Shown here piece by piece: positions 12,616 to 21,874 of a stretch of 64,000 nucleotides of DNA; the first letter of the stretch is position 1, and every line of letters starts with the position of its first letter. A program made the translations under genes and the position numbers. The DNA is from Heterobasidion occidentale (taxonomy: Eukaryota; Basidiomycota; Agaricomycetes; Russulales; Bondarzewiaceae). The stretch covers positions 1,612,001 through 1,676,000 of the forward strand of contig JBCAQO010000004.1 in NCBI GenBank assembly GCA_039111635.1, read 5' to 3'. The notes beneath the pieces are model-generated. The model had not been told where the DNA came from and made no database searches. It was given only the letters and a program-made list of their open reading frames with translations.

Positions 12616-13960
12616 TCACTCCACTTTCTCCTTCTCGTCTATCTGGCCCCACACCAACCTCTCAACCCTCTCGACCTCTTCGGGCGAGCTCACGGCCCGC
12701 AAGAGCGCGCCCCACACAGGCGTCACCCACGGCACGAACATCGCGACGCGCTTCCGGTACGCACTGTACGCCTCCGGGTACTTCGAGAGCGAGATGGCCT
12801 CGGTGAATCCCGTCGAGGACACAAAAAGTACGCAGAGCGCGAGGGCGGGAGCGAGCGGGGCCAGTGCGTGCAGGGCGGACGAAAAGTCAGCGAGTGCAGC
12901 GGGCGCGAGAGGGGCAGTGGGTGAAGAGAGGAGCGGGAAGAGGGTGATCACGCCCTGCAATGAGGATTGAAAAGAGCATGCGTCAAAAAACGTGAGCGAG
13001 CAGAAGACGGCTGAGCGCGGATGCGGACGCGTACCCAGAACGACTGCTCGCACCAGAAGTTGGGATGGCGACTCCACGCCCACAGCCCCCGCGTCACGAA
13101 GCCTCTCTTCTTGTCCGCCTCCGTCCAGCCTAGGCGCGCCCCCGGCCACTGCGCGCGCGCGTCATAGGCAGCGGGCTCGCTGGCTTGCTTGAATGCGTGG
13201 TACGCGAACTGCTGGTTGTCAGCGGTGAACTCGAGCGCGAGGAGGGTGAGTGCAACGAGAGAGAGGGCGTAGTCAGTCGGGGTGAGGGGCGTGGGATTCG
13301 TGAGAGCGCGGTGGGTTGGGAGGCCAAGAAGGAGCAAGAGGATGTTTTGAGCTATGGCTGTACAACGGAATTGTATGGGATGTCAATGACATGATGTGGT
13401 GGTAGATAACTTACCGATGAACGTGAGATTGAAGAATTGAAAGAGCCACGAGGGGATTTTGGTGCGAAGAACAGCCCATCGGTAATCCTCGTCTTGACTA
13501 GTGAAAAATGACTATTTGTGAGTTAATGGAGGAGCACACACAAGGGCTTACAGGTTGAATAAGCCGCGTCTCCAAGTATTATAAGACAGCCTACACATCC
13601 AGGTGAACTGCAATGGTGTGAAGCGCGGGACGCCCCTATTGAAGCTACGATGTCACTCACCACCAACCCAAACATCAGCACTGCTCTCGGACTGAACACT
13701 TTTACAAAATTACTGGGTACTTCCGTGGGCACATAGGGAAAGAGCCATGTTGCGACCGTGTTCTGCCTCGGCCAGAGAGGAAGGAGAGCCCAGTAGGCGG
13801 TGTAGATGGTCGGCAAGAACGTCCAGACGCGGTCAACTTGGGAGACATTGCCAGTGACGAGGGAGAGGACGTATGTGGTCAAGGTGGTCGTCGCACAGAG
13901 TTTGAGGGGATAGTGGAAGGTTGCGGCGAGGATGGGTTGGATGAAGGGAATTGGCGACAT
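12616..13960 (-). CDS. DUF1295-family integral membrane protein (steroid reductase-like fold)
   Basis: Five exons keep phase: 13,960-13,661, 13,607-13,552, 13,497-13,415, 13,351-13,035 and 12,954-12,616, giving about 364 residues. The usable ATG is at 13,960; the frame extends upstream but has no other ATG. Membrane helices are evident (PILAATFHYPLKLCATTTLT, YALSLVALTLLALEF, GVITLFPLLSS, ALALCVLFVSSTGFTEAI). Family signatures are FTWMCRLSYNTWRRGLF, QDEDYRWAVLR, ADNQQFAYHAFK and GFVTRGLWAWSRHPNFWCEQ, the last typical of DUF1295 and related to 3-oxo-5-alpha-steroid 4-dehydrogenases. The reaction is unknown; an NAD(P)H-dependent reductase role is inference from the fold. The left end of the transposon island lies only about 60 bp upstream of this start codon, so the promoter may have been displaced. 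Confidence 0.85.
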
Positions 13961-14010
13961 GGAGGTTGAGATTTTCACTGGTCAGCCGTTCCCGTTTGCT
14001 TGCGGCCTGC

Positions 14011-14100
14011 CTTAAAGCCCCAGTGAAAACTCAGTCGAGGCAGATCGAGGCAAATATAGGCAGATATAGGCATACATAGGCAGATCAATTCACAGGTATT
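14011..14100. mobile_element. Left inverted end of a TIR transposon
   Basis: CCTTAAAGCCCCAGTGAAAA followed by CTCAGTCGAGGCAGATCGAG. The reverse complement of 46,561-46,618 reads CTTTAAGCCCAGTCAAAAGT then CGGTCGAGGCAGATCAAGG, so the two ends are similar over about 50 bp. Inside lie subterminal repeats of AGGCARATATAGGCA. TTAA/TTTAA occurs at the outer edge of both ends, so a TTAA-type target duplication is possible but ambiguous because the edge is itself palindromic. Confidence 0.7.
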
Positions 14101-14339
14101 AAATCAGATTACTAATACTGGAAACACTATGAGAAACATGAGATTCATATATTTATTCAGCTTTCTTTCGCAAACACTGGAAATGCAAAAGTCATGAATC
14201 ACAATACTTTGTCGAAATTTGTCAAGACACTTCCAAATTGCCTGTTTCAATTTCTTCTGCCTAAGTTGCTCTTTCGAATGAAAATGAGATGTTTGAACAT
14301 GTTTATGCAAGTTAAATGAATTCATTGCACGGGTAACAT

Positions 14340-14950
14340 GAAGTACAAAATAAGTACACGACAAGGGCCGCGTGCGCGTGCACGGTGCGGAGGCAGAGGC
14401 GTAGGCCGCGTGCACGTGCGAGGAGGCGTGCGCGTGCACGGTGCGGGCAGCAGAACACGCAGGAGGTCGGTGGGCCGGAGGCGGAGGCGCAGTCGGCGAC
14501 GTGGGCATACACGATGCGGGAGGCAGAAGGCGTGGGCGAACATGGTCCGGAGGCGGAGGTGTGGGCGGTGGGCGGTGGGTGGTCCGGAGATAGAAGGCAT
14601 GCGTGTGCAGTGCGGTCAGCAGAGGCGGCGAGTGTGTGGGCGGTGGGCGGTGGGCGGTCCGGAGACAGGAGGCGTGCGTGTGCAGTGCAGTCAGCAGAGG
14701 CGGCGAGCGCATAGGTGGTGCGGGCGATAGCAAGGGTGGGTCGTGGGCGGTGTGTGCGTGGGCGGCGGCAGGGGTGGGCGGGGTGGGACCGGTCACGGGG
14801 ATGATAGGCGGTCTGGAGGCAGAGGTGGAGGTGGAGGCGGCGGAGGCGACAGCGGCGTGCGTGCGTGTGCGCGGTGTGGGCGACAGCAGGAGTGGGCGGT
14901 GGGCTGGATATGTGTGTACACTGCACCTGAAGTTGTCTTGTCGTCGTTGA
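14340..14950. repeat. GC-rich minisatellite of roughly 75 bp units
   Basis: Units built from GTGGGCGGTGGGCGG, GTCCGGAGAYAGRAGGC, GTGCGTGTGCAGTGC and GTCAGCAGAGGCGGCGAG repeat, most clearly at 14,570-14,645 and 14,645-14,715. Long Pro/His/Ala-rich or Arg/Gly-rich ORFs are open on both strands because of base composition, and I do not treat them as genes. The minus-strand tail at 14,104-14,330 is less repetitive and could be a remnant of a transposon protein, but it is not recognised. Confidence 0.65.
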
Positions 14951-15233
14951 ATGCAGTGAGCTGGCGGTGGCTGGTAACTTGGCTTTGTTTGACCAGGTTT
15001 GGCCACCACTGCGCCAGACTGCGCCACGTCACTTCACTCCGGTTTTGTCTCCTCAACTGGTAACATCACCTGCGTACGCAGCGATGATCACACCCATCTC
15101 CTCGACAACATCTGACTTTCCTACATCAAGTTGTCTGCGCCAGTCGAAGAGGCTAAGAAAAAAAGGACAGTACAATTGGAGGCAAAACGAGATCATTCAG
15201 GGTATCAAAGCAATCAGTTCTGTCTTTTTGTCG
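14951..15233. other. Non-repetitive remnant, unassigned
   Basis: Inside the TIR-bounded island. It holds a short ORF with a basic segment (SCLRQSKRLRKKGQYNWRQN) that cannot be assigned. Confidence 0.4.
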
Positions 15234-15767
15234 TGTTAAGAGCCGGCTCATAACACATGATATATGATCACCTGATCATATGACATGCGGTCTATGACCA
15301 ATGGATATGGCCTATACCCGGTGACCGACCCTTTGACTTCACCAACAGACATTGAGTTATCTTATCTTATCTTCTACCCCTGATCAGCAATCATGTCATC
15401 ACAGTTACCTGAACGGTTCCTGCCCCTGTTCCTGTTCCTGGTTCCTGTCCCTGCCCCAACGGTTTGTTCGTTGATTGTTTGCTTCTGTTAGATCGTTTAC
15501 CTCGGTGCCTTAAGAAGCACAGACCTTCTGTCGATCTTGCCCTAAAGCAGTTTACGTATATATAGAACGAGCCAGATACCTGTATCGCCAGCTCGTTCAC
15601 CTTTGTTACTCCCCCACCTGTTCTTACTCTTGACCTTTGGTACTAGCCATACCTCTGCTACATCATAGTCTTTGCCAATAGGCCAGACCTTTGATTGTCA
15701 ATAGAACATCTGCTTGAGCATCGGTTTAACTTGCCCTGCACTTCTCTCTATTATCATCCTCAACCAC
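15234..15767 (+). repeat. Truncated LTR related to the main Gypsy family
   Basis: Begins TGTTAAGAGCCGGCTC and contains GGTGCCTTAAGAAGCACAGA, CTTGCCCTAAAGCAG, a good TATA box (TATATATAG, near 15,557) and CCAGCTCGTTCACCT about 35 nt later. These parts line up with the 833 bp LTRs nearby but are much diverged. It stops where the outer Gypsy element begins at 15,768. Confidence 0.6.
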
Positions 15768-16600
15768 TGTTAGGTCGGAGACCTATCACGTGCACCGATG
15801 CACGAAGGGGTCCCTAGGCTAAACTTCCACTGGTTCGTATAGTCGTAGACTCCAAGGATAAAGACGATGGATCGTCTTTGGGCTCTTTCGAGGAACTCGG
15901 GGTTGCTGTCGGCTTTGTTCTCGAATAGATGGAGAAGGTGATCTTCGAGGTCTTCTCGATGATGAGGAGGAACCGGATGATCTTCTCCTGTCCAACAGAT
16001 GACACGAGGGGGTGTCCAACTGAGAACGCGGAAGGCAGCTAGTCCGGTATAGAAGCGGATGAGTAGAGGGAGGGGAGGGAAGGGAGACGAGTCCAGTGCT
16101 TCGTCAGACCGTGCAAAGAGTTTCTCAGATCTGACAGAGATCACGAAGCGTGGGCTAGGAAGGTAGCCAGACGCCGGGTGCAGTGCAAAGATCGAGTGTA
16201 TTACAGGTGAACGAGCTGAGCTTCTTAGAAGCTCATCTTGGCTATTTACGTACAGAAGTGTCTAGGGCAGGATCAAGATCTGGTCCGTGCGCTTCTTAGG
16301 TACCGAAGTCAACGATCGAGATCCGTAAGCTAGAATACCTCATCGACCTGCCACATAACCAAATATAGTAATCCGATCACTAAGGTCCATCCACATCTTC
16401 GATCGATCAAGAACCAGGAACGGGGGTCAGGAACCAATGTCTGTCCACATCAAGAATCAGGAACCAGAGGTCAGCGTTCATGCGTTAGCATGTAAATGGT
16501 AAGGAGTCATGGAAAGCGGTCCGAGTCTGCAACAAGTCCGAAGTACTTGACCAGCCCATCCGCTCACGTGTGAAGCACGTGTTAGGACGCGGTCCTAACA
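15768..16600 (-). repeat. LTR A, 3' LTR of the outer Gypsy element
   Basis: 833 bp, ends TGTTAGG...CCTAACA, same family as the LTRs at 18,683, 28,239, 35,730 and 37,834. A polypurine tract (read on the minus strand as AGAGAGGGGGTAG) abuts it at 16,601-16,613. Confidence 0.92.
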
Positions 16601-16611
16601 CTACCCCCTCT

Positions 16612-18285
16612 CTATACAAGTCTTCGGCGCTTGGCGGGTGCACCGATGGTAGGGGCGGGTCTCCTCAGATGGACTTCGTCGAAGGTGGGGATGCTCCGAG
16701 CGGGGTATCCGGTCCAGTTAGCGGTGTCGATCAAGTGGTCTAATGCCTGCTTGTGGTACCCATATTCCTCAGCCGTCCTATCCATCTGTAGACGAAGGCG
16801 CCGGGACTGCATGCGATGCCTATCGTAGTCTTGAAGAAAGCCGCGCGCCGTAACGTCCGTTCTTTGGTGAATGCCCGTGATTGGACATCCCACGACGAGA
16901 TGGCCGGCGCGTCCGCATTCCCAGCAGGTACGAGTGGAGGGGTCGGTGGGTGGAGAAGGCAGGAGAGCAGGAGGGGTAGGCCAAACGTTTTCGGAGTCCA
17001 TGGCGTCGGCAGGCCATCCCTCTTCAGTTGCGACAGGAATGTCCGGCGACTGGGGGGAGGTTTCGTCGACAACGATAGGATGGGTGAGGTCGTCGCCGAG
17101 TAAGGGGGGGGATGGGGACACAGCAGGGGGTGATGGGGGTGGTACTGGTAACGGCTGAAGTACCTGGCGATCCCGGACGACTTGTTCGGGGTCGTAAGGG
17201 GGACTGGTGGGCCGCATGGATTCCGTGGTTTCTTCGTCGGCGGGTCGAAAGAGTCGGGCAACTGGGAGGACTGGTTCCGTGATTGCCGGAGGATCGACGA
17301 CCATGGGTTCTTCGGCGTCGATCTGGTGAAAACCTTGTTCTTGTAGATCCGGCTTGGTCATAACCCAGGGCCTGACGTTATCTTCCGGGACACTTCCGTT
17401 TGACCAGTAGCTTGTGACGGGGTGAACTCCACGACTGTTAAGGGGGAAGGAGTGAGTCGGCAAGAGTCCCTTAGGGATGTACTCCTCTATCTCCAGACGC
17501 GCCCCATTAAGTCCCGTGAAATAGAACCAGCGGATCGTGTTTTCCTTGTAACGGATCCGAGCCAGAGTATCGAGCCAAGCCATTATGGTGTGCGTCTGGA
17601 GGAGGACGGAACTGCTGCCGAAGATGCCTCCTAACCGGAAGTTAATCATGTCGTTGCGGATGGCGGGGAGATTGATCAGCCCCTTCATGCGGTAGGAGGT
17701 GACGGTGATGTTGGCAAGGAGGATGGCTTGGGTTTGGTTGAGTGGTCCAGAGAATACTTGATAGCATTGGGCCCAAACCGCTTGCTGTAAATAAAACAGG
17801 AAGGCACGAGGGTTCTTCAAGCCTGGCTGGTTCAAAATGATGGGGGCCTTGTCCTCAGCGAGCGTGAGGTGGTAGATACTGTTACTGGTCTTCAGGTCTT
17901 GGTAGAGGCGGAGGTCGTGAAGGGGGTTGGGTAGGGCGCGGATGCGGAGACGAGGGTTTTCGTTGTGTACTGCGAAAGCCAACGGTGGGACGACGATGTG
18001 GGGGTTCGGCATTTCAGCCGGGAAACGGGGAATGACAAATTCTGTGAGGGGGTCGGCAACATGGACGCCTTCCGAGGGGATGTAGTCCTCGCTGTCGTAG
18101 TCCAAGTCCGTGTCGTCAACGAGCGTGGGGGTGGTAGTGGGAGGGGTGATGGTGCGGAGGATGAAGGGGTTGGGGGACGGGGTGTTGGAAGCGTGAGGGG
18201 AGGTAGTAGCGGAAGTCATTCTGATGTTACTGAGAATGTAGCGGGGGGAGTGAGCTAAGAAGAGGTGTGCAGGGGCAAGTGACAT
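16612..18285 (-). CDS. Retroelement accessory 3' gene with a CCHC zinc knuckle, intact copy
   Basis: An uninterrupted 557-residue ORF between the end of pol and the 3' LTR of the outer element, starting at ATG 18,285. It opens with MSLAPAHLFLAHSPRYILSN, has an acidic Asp/Glu region, then a conserved-looking middle (LNPAIRNDMINF-like region, LDTLARIRYKENTIRWFYF). A Pro-rich linker leads to a CCHC knuckle near residue 460, CWECGRAGHLVVGC, and the protein ends basic (PAKRRRLV). The element's Gag has its own, different knuckle, so this is a second nucleic-acid-binding protein of unknown role, perhaps Gag-like. A TATA box lies about 50 nt upstream (18,335-18,342). The nested copy of this gene (26,555-28,227) is similar but has one base missing. 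Confidence 0.8.
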   Translation of the reverse strand: MSLAPAHLFLAHSPRYILSNIRMTSATTSPHASNTPSPNPFILRTITPPTTTPTLVDDTDLDYDSEDYIPSEGVHVADPLTEFVIPRFPAEMPNPHIVVPPLAFAVHNENPRLRIRALPNPLHDLRLYQDLKTSNSIYHLTLAEDKAPIILNQPGLKNPRAFLFYLQQAVWAQCYQVFSGPLNQTQAILLANITVTSYRMKGLINLPAIRNDMINFRLGGIFGSSSVLLQTHTIMAWLDTLARIRYKENTIRWFYFTGLNGARLEIEEYIPKGLLPTHSFPLNSRGVHPVTSYWSNGSVPEDNVRPWVMTKPDLQEQGFHQIDAEEPMVVDPPAITEPVLPVARLFRPADEETTESMRPTSPPYDPEQVVRDRQVLQPLPVPPPSPPAVSPSPPLLGDDLTHPIVVDETSPQSPDIPVATEEGWPADAMDSENVWPTPPALLPSPPTDPSTRTCWECGRAGHLVVGCPITGIHQRTDVTARGFLQDYDRHRMQSRRLRLQMDRTAEEYGYHKQALDHLIDTANWTGYPARSIPTFDEVHLRRPAPTIGAPAKRRRLV

Positions 18286-18334
18286 TCAATGGTAGCTGGG
18301 ATGCTGAGGAACGTCTTTGTCCGATGCAGAGTGT

Positions 18335-18342
18335 CTTTTATA
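18335..18342 (-). promoter_or_regulatory. Internal TATA box before the accessory gene (outer copy)
   Basis: TATAAAAG on the minus strand, about 50 nt upstream of the accessory-gene ATG at 18,285. The same box sits 52 nt before the ATG in the nested copy and 50 nt before it in the older element. Confidence 0.6.
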
Positions 18343-18682
18343 CAACGGAGGAGATGCCAATGGTGGCAGCGGCGTGAAGGGATCCGAGGACAAGGGCGAT
18401 AGCGATGGAGACAGCGGTGAGAGCAAGAGTCGCGACGACGGTATAAACGGCTACTGTGGATAGAGTGGGGTCGAAAGGGGTCATAGCCATTTGCCTGGCC
18501 ATGCCAATCCTCGGTTGGTCTGCTTTTGTAGCTCCTGGTATGCTTGAGTCCGCCAATTAGAGTTGTCCGATCGCTTCTGCTGTAGCTTTGATCGAGACAA
18601 GTCTATATTGGGCTTCTTTGGCTGCGCTTCTCGATCGTTGATCATCGGTGGTGGCACTTTTGATCGAGGAACCAGGGGCGGC
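18343..18682 (-). CDS. C-terminal tail of outer-element pol, cut off by the nested insertion
   Basis: Continuation of the polyprotein after the insertion site: the frame resumes at the PLVPRSK-like stretch and stays open to a TGA near 18,485. A second frame here encodes a hydrophobic stretch (VAVYTVVATLALTAV, 18,338-18,556) that is also present in the nested copy but lacks a convincing start, so I treat it as incidental. Confidence 0.5.
18678..18682. other. Target-site duplication GCGGC (left) of the nested element
   Basis: GCGGC immediately before LTR B and again at 29,071-29,075 immediately after LTR C. Joining the flanks with one copy rebuilds the pol sequence of the outer element. Confidence 0.9.
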
Positions 18683-19515
18683 TGTTAGGACCGCGTCCTA
18701 ACACGTGCTTCGCACGTGAATGGATGGGCTGGTCAAGTGCTTCGGACTTGCTACAGACTCAGACCACTCTCCATGACTCCTTACCATTTACATGCTAACG
18801 CATGAACGCTGACTTCTAGTTCCTGATTCTTGATGTGGACAGACATTGGTTCCTGACCCCCGTTCCTGGTTCTTGATCGATCGAAGATGTGGATGGACCT
18901 TAGTGATCGGATTACTATATTTGGTTATGTGGCAGGTCGATGAGGTATTCTAGCTTACAGATCTCGATCGTTGACTTCGGTACCTGAGAAGCGCACAGAC
19001 CAGATCTTGATCCTGCCCTAGACACTTCTGTACGTAAATAGCCGAGATGAGCTTCTAAGAAGCTCAGCTCGTTCACCTGTAATACACTCGATCTTTGCAC
19101 TGCACCCGGCATCTGGCTACCTTCCTAGCCCACACTTCGTGATCTCTGTCAGATCTGAGAAACTCTTTGCACGGTCTGACGAAGCACTGGACTTGTCTCC
19201 CTTCCCTCCCCTCCCTCTACTCATCCGCTTCTATACCGGACTAGCTGCCTTCCGCGTTCTCAGTTGGACACCCCCTCGTGTCATCTGTTGGACAGGAGAA
19301 GATCATCCGGTTCCTCCTCATCATCGAGAAGACCTCGAAGATCACCTTCTCCATCTATTCGAGAACAAAGCCGACAGCAACCCCGAGTTCCTCGAAAGAG
19401 CCCAAAGACGATCCATCGTCTTTATCCATTGGAGTCTACGACTATACGAACCAGTGGAAGTTTAGCCTAGGCCCCTTCGTGCATCGGTGCACGTGATAGG
19501 TCCTCCAACCTAACA
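18683..19515 (+). repeat. LTR B, 5' LTR of the nested Gypsy element
   Basis: 833 bp, TGTTAGG...CCTAACA. It holds a weak TATA-like TACGTAAATA at 19,031-19,040, a hairpin GAGCTTCTAAGAAGCTC, and AGCTCGTTCA at 19,066-19,075, which matches the reverse complement of the primer-binding site. At four sites it agrees with LTR D (the other 5' LTR) rather than with its own partner LTR C. Confidence 0.93.
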
Positions 19516-19530
19516 CTTGAACGAGCTCTT
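19516..19530 (+). promoter_or_regulatory. Putative self-priming primer-binding site of the nested element
   Basis: TGAACGAGCT (19,518-19,527) lies two bases after the 5' LTR. It is an exact reverse complement of AGCTCGTTCA inside the LTR, about 35 nt downstream of a TATA-like sequence, where the transcript should begin. No initiator-Met tRNA complement is present here. This arrangement is known from Tf1/sushi-type Gypsy elements. Confidence 0.6.
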
Positions 19531-21851
19531 TTATCCCTACCCTATTCAAGCTGGATCCCCAGCAGACAGCTCTTTCTCATCAGTCAACAACATTTTAGCA
19601 ATCGCCAACAGGGGGTAACCTAACGGCGACCCCAGCAGCGACTCCTCAAGTAAGAATAAACAACCCCGGAGCCATAGAAGTCGCAAGACACCGGACCCAG
19701 GAAAAGTCTATTCAGGAATAGCCACACTCAGGCTACAACAAGCACCCAAAATATTTATAGACCTCCTTAAAACTGGATATAGATTTTCCGGGATTTGCTT
19801 CGTCAACGACCAAAGACAACCGTTCACACTCACGGACAACGGAGAGCCCAACGTCCTCCGAGCAAGGAACTGCGTCGAGATACACGACGGAAGACCAGAC
19901 GATTCCCCGTCGCCGTTATCCCCGATCTCAGAAGAACCATCGCAAGGAATATCGACACAGACGGAATCAGAGCGGAACTCGTCAAGACCAAGGAGAACAG
20001 AGACCACGTCTCAATCCTCATCCACTGGACCTTCTCCTCAACCTAGGAAGACCACCTGGAAGCCCCTAACTCTCCGCCAGTCCGGACAGAAATTGAAGGG
20101 ATCGTTTTTATGTCAGAAGAGGAGAGTTCACCCAAAACTTATCATCCTCCGAACCCTCATCTCGGGACACACATTCTCCGAGATCATCCAGCTCATCGAC
20201 CAAATTGATATTTCCATCAACAAAATTATCAAAAAGGGACCCAGACTTACAAGAAGCATTACAAGCTGGAAGAAGACAGGCAGTACCCTTCTTCTTCAAA
20301 GATAAAAAACAACGGACGAAGTCGCAGCGGGATACCCTCCCGGCTATAGAACAGACCCAGCAGAAGTCTACGGAGACTTACCCGAAGACGTCGACAAAGA
20401 TCAGCTTTATTACAACGAAAAGAAAGCACACTTCTACTACGCGGGAATTCTCACCGGATTCTTCCAACAACAAGGAAGAGCGAATACGAATACGCAACTT
20501 GGTAGACAAATCGTCCACGCAGGACCCTACCTACGCCTCCTCGTTAAGGTCCGAGGACTACGTCGCAAGAAAGACCTTCGACAAGCCTGAATCACCGGCA
20601 AATCGGCATCGTGACTCGCCAAGACCGCACATACATACTCTACCCAGAGAAACAGCCAGTGGAAGTTGAATCTCTAGAAGAAACACTCCCGCTACATCCC
20701 CCTTACAGGAGACCGCTCCCCAAGAAGACTTCCGAGCCTCAACACCGGAGTTTGTCCCCGAACCGGAGTATTTTGAAGCACCAAGTGAAGATCAGGAACC
20801 GCCTAACGATCCAGAGCCCCCGCCCGATACAATGTCGGCAGATACTGGAAGTAATGAGTCCAAGGGACCAGCTATGGCCAAACCCACCACCTTCAGTGGA
20901 AACAGAAAATGAACCGAGCAATTCCTCCACGAAATCGACCTGATGTTCCTGGCCAGGAAGAAGGATTATGCGAACGAATTCGCAAAAATCACTTACGCTC
21001 TATCGTATATGAAGGAAGGCTCAGCAGGGATATGGGCAAGAAACTTTACTCAGGCCAGGAACACGCTGAAGGATTGGAACAAATACACTTGGGCAGACAC
21101 GGTCGGCTACACATCCGTCCGAAAAAAGATAGCCACCGACTTCGAGGAGTTCAACAAAGAAGCCGATGCTCGTGACAAACTGGCCCGAGTCAATCAGGGA
21201 AAGGAATCGTTTAACACCTACCTTCAGCTGTTTGAACAGCTCGCGGCGCTTGCCGGTGTAGACGAAGAAACCAAGAAGACCCATTTCCTGCGAGGACTCA
21301 AGTGGGAATTGGCAAAGGGAATTTATGAAGATCCCTCTAAAGACGGGACATGGGAAGAACTAGTCGAGAAGGCCAAGAAACACGAAAGGATGCGCATCGC
21401 AAGGGACCGAGCATACGACCTCCGAAATGGAAAATTCCAAATCTACACGCCGCGTACATTTTACGACGAAAGGGCACCCCCACGGCACGATAGGGAGCCC
21501 CAATACGAACCTATGGATGTAGATGCAGCGGAAATGGAGGCCGATGCTGTCCGAACTCGCTTCAAGAAGCTTACCCCGGCGGAGAGAGATTGACTGGCAA
21601 AAGAAGGCAAGTGCTTCTTTTGCAAGAAGCCTGGGCACATGGCGCGCAACTGTCCTTCTCGACCCAAGAGAAGATTCCAGCCTTCCCGTCGCAGACCAGT
21701 GCGCGAAGCAGAAATGGACGAAGGACAATTCAACGATGAAGACGTCGAAGAAGGAAAAAACAGAGTCAACCACATCTGCCAGATGATGATGGGACTCAGT
21801 ATGGAAGAAATCGAGGAAGTTCGAGCCTTTAGCGACTCGAAGAATTTTTAA
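19531..21851 (+). pseudogene. gag region of the nested Gypsy element, interrupted
   Basis: Structural polyprotein region. An upstream part has a readable domain (IFIDLLKTGYRFSGICFVND, LTDNGEPNVLRARNCVEIHD). The capsid-like part follows: FLHEIDLMFLARKKDYANEF, YALSYMKEGSAGIWARNF, FNTYLQLFEQLAALAGVDEE. A CCHC knuckle CFFCKKPGHMARNC lies near 21,620-21,660, and the frame ends at TAA 21,849. Frame changes occur in the upstream part. Two TGA codons (about 20,908 and 21,591) sit in frame in the capsid-to-knuckle stretch and are present at the same places in the outer copy. An ATG at 20,943 could restart translation after the first. Confidence 0.8.
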
Positions 21852-21874
21852 GGCCTCTCCCATCGGCAGCGGAT

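Noticed and set aside
14104..15027. A 307-codon Pro/His/Ala-rich minus-strand frame
   Set aside because: Most of it is encoded by the minisatellite; similar open frames exist on the other strand.
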